Below are positions 1-5,746 of a DNA stretch of 7,862 nt, in pieces (the first letter of the stretch is position 1; every line of letters starts with the position of its first letter). A program made the translations under genes and the position numbers. Under the pieces are notes generated by a model. It was not told the origin of the DNA, did not search any database, and saw only the letters and a list, made by a program, of their open reading frames with translations. Source of the stretch: Alphaproteobacteria bacterium (lineage in GTDB: Bacteria; Pseudomonadota; Alphaproteobacteria; Puniceispirillales; Puniceispirillaceae); the NCBI GenBank assembly GCA_011525265.1, contig WTHV01000090.1, positions 1 through 7,862 of the forward strand. Direction: 5' to 3'.

Positions 1-351
1 TGCCCGGTCCACGGTTTCCTCAAAGGGATATAAATTCACCACCACCAAATCAATGGCTGTGATTCCATGATCTTGCATAGCTTGTTGGTCGCCTTGGTGA
101 TTGCGGCGCCCCAAAAGCCCGCCATGAATAAGCGGGTTCAATGTTTTTACCCGGCCATCCATAATCTCTGGAAAGCCTGTGACATCGCTGACATCTGTGA
201 CTGAGATACCGGCATCACGCAACGCTTTGGCAGAGCCGCCTGTAGAGATGATATCAACGCCCTTATCTGCCAATGCTTTGCCAAGGTCTAGCAGAGATGT
301 TTTATCAGAAACAGAAATCAGAGCGCGGCGGATAGGCGTGATAGTAGACAT
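1..351 (-). CDS. purH: PurH, bifunctional AICAR formyltransferase/IMP cyclohydrolase, N-terminal part (runs off left edge)
   Basis: PurH carries out the last two steps of de novo IMP synthesis in the cytoplasm: formylation of AICAR and ring closure to IMP. Only the first 117 codons of a protein usually about 520-530 residues long are present. They cover the N-terminal, MGS-like IMP cyclohydrolase domain. Visible landmarks are RRALISVSDKTSL (8-20), the STGG loop (36-39), TGFPEIMDGRVKTLNP (58-73) with the active-site Arg67 and Lys69 equivalents, IHGGLLGRR (75-83) and VVVNLYPF (103-110) with the conserved Tyr108. The usual KTLHP reads KTLNP here (Asn72). The ATG lies at the normal position just before the IRRALISVSDKT block, and its ribosome binding site is weak (AGG about 12 bases upstream). 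The C-terminal formyltransferase domain lies beyond the window. It follows the heparinase-like gene on the same strand after 136 bases. Identity is secure; the exact start is very likely. Confidence 0.96.
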   Translation of the reverse strand, partial: MSTITPIRRALISVSDKTSLLDLGKALADKGVDIISTGGSAKALRDAGISVTDVSDVTGFPEIMDGRVKTLNPLIHGGLLGRRNHQGDQQAMQDHGITAIDLVVVNLYPFEETVDRA

Positions 352-428
352 AATAGGCAAAACCTTTGGTTAAGAGCGGTATATCTGCCACGCTTTTTCT
401 GGTGACAGAATAGTCTTTTGAAATGAAT

Positions 429-478
429 GCCGCTTATATGACATACAGGGCGGTTTTTGTCCATTGTGTGATAGCGGC
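429..478 (-). promoter_or_regulatory. Candidate purH promoter inside an imperfect inverted repeat
   Basis: In the gap before purH, the minus strand carries TGGACA (463 to 458) and CATATA (440 to 435) separated by 17 bases, a plausible sigma70-type -35/-10 pair that would give a leader of roughly 75-80 bases. Two complementary arms flank it: GCCGCTTAT at 429-437 and ATAGCGGC at 471-478, pairing with one bulged base. The arms overlap the -10 and sit just upstream of the -35, so they could be an operator or a weak leader hairpin. The match is moderate, no regulator is known from the sequence, and chance occurrence is possible. The rest of this 136-base gap shows nothing else. Confidence 0.3.
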
Positions 479-487
479 TGCTAAGCT

Positions 488-2062
488 TTAAGGCGCGCTT
501 TTAATAAAGGCCCAACGTGTTTCTATCTCGCCAATCGTGCGGATGTTTGCAACAGCTGTTGTAAGGACAATTTGCTGGCATGAGGTGCGCCTGCCATTGT
601 CAAAATATAAGGAGGGTTCAAGTTGCGGGACACCGCCAGCTGATTTAAAAATCCACCCTGCTTTTTGGCCATGAATTTTTAACAAAATACGATTATCGCC
701 AAGCAAGGCGGCAGATACACGCGGATGTAAATGAAAGCGCAATTCGGCAAAGCTTGGTATCTCGCCAGGATCGCCTGTATATTCAAGCCTATCTGCGCCG
801 CGTAAATTATGCCCATTACTTGTTAAATATAATTGCCTGTGATGCAAAATGCCGTGACTTGCCTGATAGCCATTATGCGTGCCAATGGCCAATAAGCCGC
901 CATCTGCGGGCCCTGCCTCAACATCTGATATTTCAGCAAACCGCTCTTCACTGAAATCAGATGAATCAATGCCATCTAGGGTGAGAGCAGAATGAGCGGC
1001 TGTTTTCGATAATGCCTTTGCCAAGCGCGCATCAGCGGCATATTGGCCGGCGCCCACAATAAACCTGGCATTGGCAACGGAAAATTCAAAGGCTAATGTA
1101 CTTGCGCAGGACAAGGTTTGTGTATCAGCTGGCACCACAGGTGTGCCAGCATCCATAATCAAGGTATTGCGCGCTGCACTAAGGCGCAGATAGCCTGTAT
1201 GCGGGGCTTGTGTGGTGATCTTTCCCTTGGGGCCACATTTCTTTAAGACCTCTTCAATCTCAGCGGCACTTGTTTTGCCAGCACCCTGAAAATGGGCGAA
1301 TTCCCCATTATTATGACGCCATAATTTCAGCAAGTTCCCCATATTTGTGATGGTCTCATCAAGAGGTGGTAACAAGCTGCTATCATGCAAGCTCACGGCC
1401 TGACGCAATTCAATAAGGTGACGCAATAAATATAAATGCTGTTCTGGTGCCCGCGATTTATGGCCCCAATCAGAGTTTAAAAGCGACTTTGCCTTTTGCA
1501 AAATGATATCAAGGAGCGCGCCTAAATCCTTATCATCGCGCGCTAACATCACTTGGGCAATAAATAAGCCTTTTAAGGCCGGAATTTGGGCAGAGACATC
1601 TTGCAGTCTTTGCCAATCCAAAGAGAGTGATTTGGTCTGAAATGACAGTGATTTTAACAATAATTGCTGAAACTCATCACTCGCTGACTCGCCAAACCAT
1701 GATAATGTAAAAAACAAATGCGATAGGCGTATGCCAAGGCGGTCTGGGCGATATAAGTGCTCATGCCAATTATTGTGGGTTTTGCACCATTTTTCGATAT
1801 GCTCTCGTGCAAGGCTACGCCCTGCCGCCCCGCCATAATCGCGAATATCACGCAGCCAGCCAAAATTATGATAGGCGTCATCTTTCAGCATTTGCGATAG
1901 GCCGCCTTGGACAAGCTGACTGCCACGCATAGAGCGCCCTTGCCACGGGTCAAGCAATTTGCCAGTTGGCCATTGCGGTGTGGCGCCACGCAACTGCCAC
2001 TTAAAGAGTGCTGATTGCCTGACCAGCCGTTCCGTCGGGGTGATGCGCCAATGGCTTGTCAT
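488..2062 (-). CDS. Heparinase II/III family protein (predicted polysaccharide lyase fold), no visible signal peptide
   Basis: A 524-residue protein of the heparinase II/III-like family, which contains lyases that cleave uronic-acid polysaccharides by beta-elimination. The N-terminal part (about 35-280) is alpha-helical, as in the family's alpha/alpha toroid, with the group-typical LLDPWQG (36-42), FGWLRDIRDYGG (67-78) and FAHFQGAG (255-262). The C-terminal part matches the beta-sandwich heparinase II/III domain: APHTGYLRL (286-294), TAAHSALTLDGIDSSDF (354-370), RFHLHP (442-447) and QQIVL (496-500). The first residues (MTSHWRITPTERLVRQSALF) do not look like a signal peptide. An in-frame stop lies four codons upstream of the ATG, and no strong Shine-Dalgarno is visible. 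The gene lies 78 bases after rsmB and before purH, an order familiar in alphaproteobacteria. Family membership is clear. The substrate is unknown, and the name heparinase should not be read as activity on heparin. Confidence 0.9.
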   Translation of the reverse strand: MTSHWRITPTERLVRQSALFKWQLRGATPQWPTGKLLDPWQGRSMRGSQLVQGGLSQMLKDDAYHNFGWLRDIRDYGGAAGRSLAREHIEKWCKTHNNWHEHLYRPDRLGIRLSHLFFTLSWFGESASDEFQQLLLKSLSFQTKSLSLDWQRLQDVSAQIPALKGLFIAQVMLARDDKDLGALLDIILQKAKSLLNSDWGHKSRAPEQHLYLLRHLIELRQAVSLHDSSLLPPLDETITNMGNLLKLWRHNNGEFAHFQGAGKTSAAEIEEVLKKCGPKGKITTQAPHTGYLRLSAARNTLIMDAGTPVVPADTQTLSCASTLAFEFSVANARFIVGAGQYAADARLAKALSKTAAHSALTLDGIDSSDFSEERFAEISDVEAGPADGGLLAIGTHNGYQASHGILHHRQLYLTSNGHNLRGADRLEYTGDPGEIPSFAELRFHLHPRVSAALLGDNRILLKIHGQKAGWIFKSAGGVPQLEPSLYFDNGRRTSCQQIVLTTAVANIRTIGEIETRWAFIKSAP

Positions 2063-2140
2063 CGCGCTACTTTATCTTGTGGCTGTATCACTGCCTCAGA
2101 TACCCTTATTCTGCTTTACTCTCTAACGTGTTGATTATGC

Positions 2141-3679
2141 TCAAATCTGTTGCAATCTGGCAATGAAAAAGCCGTCATTACCATGGTTTGAGGCGGTAAT
2201 ATCATCTGCTTTATCATCAGATTTGTCATTCATCTGGGGTGCCAAATAGCTATCGGGAAGTAGGCGCAATGTGCCATCATCTCTCAGCGCATTGGCAAAA
2301 GGGCCTGCTTCTTCTTCGGTGATTGGCACAAGGCGTGCTACTGCGCGCGGCCCTGTTGTAAGGGAGGCAATGACATCTTCACCTTCTTCTGCCTGCAAGG
2401 AGCAGGTGGCATAAATTAAGATGCCATCACGGTGCAACCAGCTTAATGCGCGGCGTGCCATTTGTTTTTGCATATCAGGCAAAAGCGCCAAATCATCTGA
2501 GATATCTTTGCGCATCACATCAGGACGTTTACGAATGGTGCCCGTTGCTGAACAAGGGGCATCAAGCAGAACCGCATCATATTTGCCATCTGGTGTGTAA
2601 TCGAGCGCGTCTGTCACCTCAATAATGCAAGATTGCTTTAGGCGTTTTAAATTCTCAGACAGACGATTGGCACGCTTTGGGTCAATCTCAAGAGCGGTTA
2701 CTTTGGCACCGCCAGCAATCAGCTGTGCTGTTTTGCCCCCTGGCGCCGCACACATATCAATCACGCGTTTTTGTGCAACATCCCCTAAAAGATTTGCTGG
2801 CATTGCGGCCGCAATATCTTGTACCCACCACTCACCATCTTCAAAACCTGGCCAATCAGTGATGGTCCCGCCCAAAGGTGCGCGCACCGATAAAGGCGCA
2901 ATATAATGGCCGTCCATTTTCTCAGCCATCTGCTTTGCTTTATCCGCATCTGCAAAGGTGAGGTCAATTTTGGGTGTGGAAAATAGCTGGGGTAAGAACG
3001 CATCAACACGCGCCTTGCCATAGGCTTTATGCCAGGCTGATAAAATCTGAGGTGCGATATTCTTTGCCAAACCCTCTGGGGCATGGAAATCAACCTTAAG
3101 GGATGAGACTTTGCGTAAAACCGCATTTGTCATGCCTGTCATATGCTCAAACCCTGCCGCACGCATCAAATCAACAGAGGTGCTAAGCGCGGCATGAGTG
3201 GGCGTTTTTAAGATCAAAAGTTGTGCGGCACCCATCATCAAGATAAGCATCGCATCTGCGGGTGGTGTCCGCTGAACATAATCATCAAGTAAATCAGCTA
3301 ATTGTCTGTGATGACGCAGAAGGCTTGTTACAAGCAAGCGCACAAATTGCCTGTCTGAAGCATATAATTTCTGTAGACGGTCATTTTCTGCCAAGGCTTT
3401 ATCAAGATAATGATCATGCAAGATCACCAATGCCGCAACCTCATAAGCCGCCATACGGTTAGCAGGCAAATTCGCCACTCTTTCAAGTCTTATAGGCTTA
3501 TGTGAACCAGTATCACGCCCTGATGGGCGGCCGCGTCCTGACTTATTGCCATCATGGCGGTCTCGTTTGGGATCGCGCAGTGTGCCAGCTTTAATTTTGC
3601 GTGGGCCTTTTGGCCTTTTGGCTTTAATCTGTACAGCTTTGGCCAAGGATAAGGTCGGTTTATCATCAAATTTTGTCAT
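2141..3679 (-). CDS. rsmB: RsmB, 16S rRNA (cytosine-5)-methyltransferase with NusB-like N-terminal domain
   Basis: This cytoplasmic enzyme transfers a methyl group from SAM to C5 of a cytosine in 16S rRNA (C967 in E. coli). Residues 1-66 form a Lys/Arg-rich extension. A NusB-like helical domain follows (about 75-195, from NRMAAYEVAALVILHDHYL), then the Rossmann methyltransferase domain. Motifs seen are DMCAAPGGKT (308-317, SAM binding), acidic Glu331 and Asp357, DAPCSATGT (373-381, with Cys376 of motif IV) and YATCSL (423-428). By family knowledge, Cys426 is the nucleophile that attacks cytosine C6. The C-terminal NDGFFIARL (501-509) is the usual family ending, preceded by an acidic insert (NDKSDDKADD, 484-493). 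At 512 residues the protein is longer than E. coli RsmB (about 430), owing to the N-terminal extension. Met76 is the only sensible alternative start, but basic extensions are common in alphaproteobacterial homologues, so the long form is preferred. It heads the minus-strand block. Confidence 0.95.
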   Translation of the reverse strand: MTKFDDKPTLSLAKAVQIKAKRPKGPRKIKAGTLRDPKRDRHDGNKSGRGRPSGRDTGSHKPIRLERVANLPANRMAAYEVAALVILHDHYLDKALAENDRLQKLYASDRQFVRLLVTSLLRHHRQLADLLDDYVQRTPPADAMLILMMGAAQLLILKTPTHAALSTSVDLMRAAGFEHMTGMTNAVLRKVSSLKVDFHAPEGLAKNIAPQILSAWHKAYGKARVDAFLPQLFSTPKIDLTFADADKAKQMAEKMDGHYIAPLSVRAPLGGTITDWPGFEDGEWWVQDIAAAMPANLLGDVAQKRVIDMCAAPGGKTAQLIAGGAKVTALEIDPKRANRLSENLKRLKQSCIIEVTDALDYTPDGKYDAVLLDAPCSATGTIRKRPDVMRKDISDDLALLPDMQKQMARRALSWLHRDGILIYATCSLQAEEGEDVIASLTTGPRAVARLVPITEEEAGPFANALRDDGTLRLLPDSYLAPQMNDKSDDKADDITASNHGNDGFFIARLQQI

Positions 3680-3707
3680 GGCTTGTTATCAACCAGATGA
3701 GTATCTC

Positions 3708-3737
3708 TTGTCTATCCCTGTTTTGATGCCATATAGT
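3708..3737 (+). promoter_or_regulatory. Candidate promoter for the DUF1674 gene, predicting a leaderless mRNA
   Basis: In the 65-base divergent region between rsmB and the DUF1674 gene, the plus strand has TTGTCT (3708-3713) and TATAGT (3732-3737) with an 18-base spacer. Both boxes resemble sigma70 consensus. Transcription would begin about seven bases after the -10, at or next to the ATG at 3745, so the mRNA would have almost no leader. This agrees with the lack of any Shine-Dalgarno before that ATG. No equally good promoter was found for rsmB on the other strand. Confidence 0.45.
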
Positions 3738-3744
3738 GGTTATT

Positions 3745-3921
3745 ATGACAAAAAATGATAAAAAACCTGAAAATGTGGCGAAATCGACTCAAGATAAAAC
3801 GCCTAACGCCTCGTCCGATGATTCAAACGCAAGCGCCCCACAAGAGCGCGGCGGGCCAAAAGGGCCTGAGCCAACACGCTTTGGTGATTGGGAATCTGGT
3901 GGTCGGTGCACTGATTTCTAA
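3745..3921 (+). CDS. DUF1674 / succinate dehydrogenase assembly factor 4 (SDHAF4) family small protein
   Basis: A 58-residue protein. The first 35 residues are hydrophilic, rich in Lys, Ser, Asn and Asp, and look disordered. The C-terminal block (36-58) is the family signature: GGPKGPEPTRFGDWE followed by GRCTDF at the very end. The mitochondrial relatives (yeast Sdh8, human SDHAF4) bind the flavinylated SdhA subunit and help its assembly into succinate dehydrogenase. A similar role in the bacterial cytoplasm is an inference from homology. The ATG at 3745 was preferred to the in-frame GTG at 3736 because the GTG overlaps the likely -10 box and neither has a ribosome binding site. The gene is divergent from rsmB and 48 bases upstream of the DUF1491 gene on the same strand. 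No sdh genes are in the window. Confidence 0.88.
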   Translation: MTKNDKKPENVAKSTQDKTPNASSDDSNASAPQERGGPKGPEPTRFGDWESGGRCTDF

Positions 3922-3955
3922 ATGGTAAAACCATATCCATCTCATCATGCGCAGT

Positions 3956-3962
3956 AAGAGGG
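3956..3962 (+). promoter_or_regulatory. Ribosome binding site of the DUF1491 gene
   Basis: AAGAGGG lies seven bases upstream of the ATG at 3970, a good Shine-Dalgarno that fixes the start of the DUF1491 reading frame. It contrasts with the DUF1674 gene just upstream, which has none. Confidence 0.7.
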
Positions 3963-3969
3963 TGTTTTA

Positions 3970-4299
3970 ATGGCAAAATTAAAATCACAACTCATTGTTA
4001 ATGCCGCAATGCGCCTTGCTGATCAGCAAATTATCCCTTTTTATGTTTTGAAAAAAGGTGACCCTGATTCTGGCATACTCTTTATCGAAGTCGAGGATGG
4101 CCCGACCATGTCACGCCTCTTTACCAGAGCGATCAATTTTGACGGCATTTATGAGTATCGCGCTATTTCAGGAGATGCGCCCCTGCCGCGGTTTGAGATA
4201 TCTGAGATGATAGACAGGCAGATAGGCCGTGATGATGATTGTTGGGTCATTTCAACCGCTGGTGAAAAGGGGCTACAACTTTTCACACAAATGACGTAA
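3970..4299 (+). CDS. DUF1491 family protein, function unknown
   Basis: A 109-residue soluble protein that resembles the DUF1491 family, found mainly in alphaproteobacteria and of unknown function. Family-like features are the opening AKLKSQLIVNAAMRLAD (2-18), the block KKGDPDSGILFIEV (28-41), the acidic stretch SEMIDRQIGRDDDCWVI (78-94) and the short C-terminal tail. There is no signal peptide, membrane helix or recognisable catalytic motif. The length is normal for the family. The start is supported by a Shine-Dalgarno (AAGAGGG) seven bases upstream. It sits 48 bases after the DUF1674 gene and about 75 bases before the HisD-like gene, all on the plus strand with no terminator between them, so cotranscription is possible. 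The family assignment is from remembered patterns and is likely rather than certain. Confidence 0.78.
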   Translation: MAKLKSQLIVNAAMRLADQQIIPFYVLKKGDPDSGILFIEVEDGPTMSRLFTRAINFDGIYEYRAISGDAPLPRFEISEMIDRQIGRDDDCWVISTAGEKGLQLFTQMT

Positions 4300-4374
4300 A
4301 ACAGCACCGAAATACAAAATACAAGCAGCCTTACGCCACCTTGTGACTGAAAAGATGAAATCGGATTAGGATTG

Positions 4375-5697
4375 ATGAGAGATATTGCCTTATATGATTA
4401 TGACGCGTTAAGCGCACAAGAACGCGCCAACCTATGCCTGCGCGCTGAGGATGATCTCGTCGATTACATGACAAAAGTAGAACCCATTATTGCGGCTGTG
4501 CGCGAAGAGGGTGATGAGGCTATTGCCCGTTTTATCAAAAAATTTGATGGGGCTGAGGTTGATGCGCAAAATCTGCTTGCGACAGAGGCAGAATTTGAGG
4601 CCGCTTTTGAGGCGCTTGATGATGATTTCATTGATGTATTGCGCTATGCGGCTGATAATATTCGCCGCTTTCATGAGATGCAAAAACCGCAAGATATTTG
4701 GTGGACAGAGATTCGCCCCGGCGTAAAGGTAGGCGAGCGCGCAACAGCTATTCAATCAGTTGCGCTTTATTCACCGCGCGGCAAAGGCTCGTTTCCCTCA
4801 GTGACATTAATGACTGCTATTCCAGCTGTTGTCGCTGGTGTGGCAGAGCCGATTATATTAACCCCGCCTGGCCCTGATGGTGGGATTGACCCTGCCACTT
4901 TGGTTGCCGCACGTCTATCAGGTGTTGAAAAAGTCGCGCGCGCAGGGGGGCCTTTGGCAGTTGCCGCCGCCGCCTTTGGTACAAAAACCATTCCCAAATG
5001 TTTAAAAATTGAAGGTCCTGGTAGCCCGTGGTTTGTCGCGGCGAAAAAACTATTGGCTGATGATATTTCATCACGTCTTCCCGCTGGCCCGTCTGAAGTG
5101 GTTATTTTGGCAGATGATACCATTAGCCCTGACCTTGCCGCGCTTGATATTTTAATTGAATCAGAACATGGCGCTGATAGCTCAGGCTTCCTTGTGACCT
5201 ATTCAAAAGAATTTGCCGAACAAGTGCGCGTTAGCATCCCGCAATTTTATGACAAGATGAGTGAAGAGCGCGTTGATTATGCCTCCACAGTCCTAGCAGG
5301 CCCAAGAGGCGGCATTGTTTTATGTAAGGATAAAGAACAAGCCTATGCGTTCATCAATGCCTATGCGCCAGAACATTGCCAAATCCTGTCAAAAGATGCG
5401 GAGCAACATTTGCCGCATATTATTAATGCCTCAGAGATATTGCTTGGCGAATATGCCGCAGGTTCACTTGCCAATTATATGATGGGGCCCAATTGTGTCC
5501 TGCCAACATCAGGCGCGGCACATATTCACTCACCCCTTGGCGTGATGGATTTTATGAAGATGACGTCTGTTGGCACGCTCAACGCACAAGGCTTTGCAGA
5601 AATGGCGCCAAAAACAGAACGTTTTGCACGCTATGAGGGCTTTGATGCCCATGCCAATGCGGTCTCTTCATTGCGGGCATCATTCTTGAAAAAATAG
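4375..5697 (+). CDS. Histidinol dehydrogenase family protein, divergent paralogue (probably not the histidine-biosynthetic HisD)
   Basis: A full-length 440-residue member of the HisD family, NAD-dependent zinc dehydrogenases; HisD itself oxidises histidinol to histidine. Conserved blocks are SVALYSPRGK (128-137), GPGSPWFVAAKK (214-225), PAGPSEVVILAD (236-247), SEHGADSS (263-270), APEHCQIL (331-338), GPNCVLPTSG (371-380) and EGFDAHANAV (421-430). By my ungapped alignment around the motifs, the catalytic pair is kept (Glu333-His334, E. coli Glu326-His327). Of the zinc ligands Gln259, His262, Asp360 and His419, two are kept (His265, His426), while the others are Glu262 and Asn367. E. coli His367 is Cys374, and the GGAQA segment reads GGPLA (191-195). 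Authentic alphaproteobacterial HisD keeps these residues, so the substrate is probably a different alcohol. The ATG at 4375 is preferred to the adjoining TTG at 4372, with GGATTAGGA just upstream. No other his gene is nearby. Confidence 0.88.
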   Translation: MRDIALYDYDALSAQERANLCLRAEDDLVDYMTKVEPIIAAVREEGDEAIARFIKKFDGAEVDAQNLLATEAEFEAAFEALDDDFIDVLRYAADNIRRFHEMQKPQDIWWTEIRPGVKVGERATAIQSVALYSPRGKGSFPSVTLMTAIPAVVAGVAEPIILTPPGPDGGIDPATLVAARLSGVEKVARAGGPLAVAAAAFGTKTIPKCLKIEGPGSPWFVAAKKLLADDISSRLPAGPSEVVILADDTISPDLAALDILIESEHGADSSGFLVTYSKEFAEQVRVSIPQFYDKMSEERVDYASTVLAGPRGGIVLCKDKEQAYAFINAYAPEHCQILSKDAEQHLPHIINASEILLGEYAAGSLANYMMGPNCVLPTSGAAHIHSPLGVMDFMKMTSVGTLNAQGFAEMAPKTERFARYEGFDAHANAVSSLRASFLKK

Positions 5698-5729
5698 GCA
5701 GCCTTAACAAAAGGCTACCTATGGGTTTT
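5689..5729. terminator. Intrinsic terminator between convergent genes, strongest on the minus strand
   Basis: A hairpin with arms TAGGCAGCCTT (5695-5705) and AAGGCTACCTA (5711-5721), ten pairs with one C/A mismatch and an AACAA loop, lies between the HisD-like gene and the convergent hydrolase gene. Read on the minus strand, six U residues (5694 to 5689) follow it directly, a classic terminator 25 bases beyond the hydrolase stop. On the plus strand the tail is only GGG then TTTT (5726-5729), so termination of the HisD-like transcript is likely weaker. The left arm begins within the HisD-like stop codon, and the U-tract template is the AAAAAA of its last two Lys codons. Confidence 0.75.
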
Positions 5730-5746
5730 ATGAGAGGGGTATCTGC

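Noticed and set aside
179..373. A plus-strand open frame opposite the purH start.
   Set aside because: purH is unmistakable on the other strand and this frame has no recognisable protein features.
2063..2140. The rsmB-heparinase gap, considered for a terminator or small RNA.
   Set aside because: No stable hairpin with a U-tract and no conserved-looking element was visible.
2785..3126. A 113-residue open frame inside rsmB in another frame of the same strand.
   Set aside because: Composition is typical of an out-of-frame reading of rsmB, with no motif and no ribosome binding site; a shadow frame.
3922..3934. Perfect short inverted repeat ATGGT-AAA-ACCAT just after the DUF1674 stop, considered as a terminator.
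   Set aside because: Only five AT-rich pairs and no T-run afterwards; too weak to end transcription.
4300..4374. The gap before the HisD-like gene, considered for a promoter, small gene or riboswitch.
   Set aside because: No convincing boxes, reading frame or structured RNA motif; only the weak ribosome binding site GGATTAGGA near its end.
4767..5123. A 118-residue open frame on the minus strand inside the HisD-like gene.
   Set aside because: It overlaps an intact conserved gene, has low-complexity Ala/Pro/Gly content and no family resemblance; a shadow frame.
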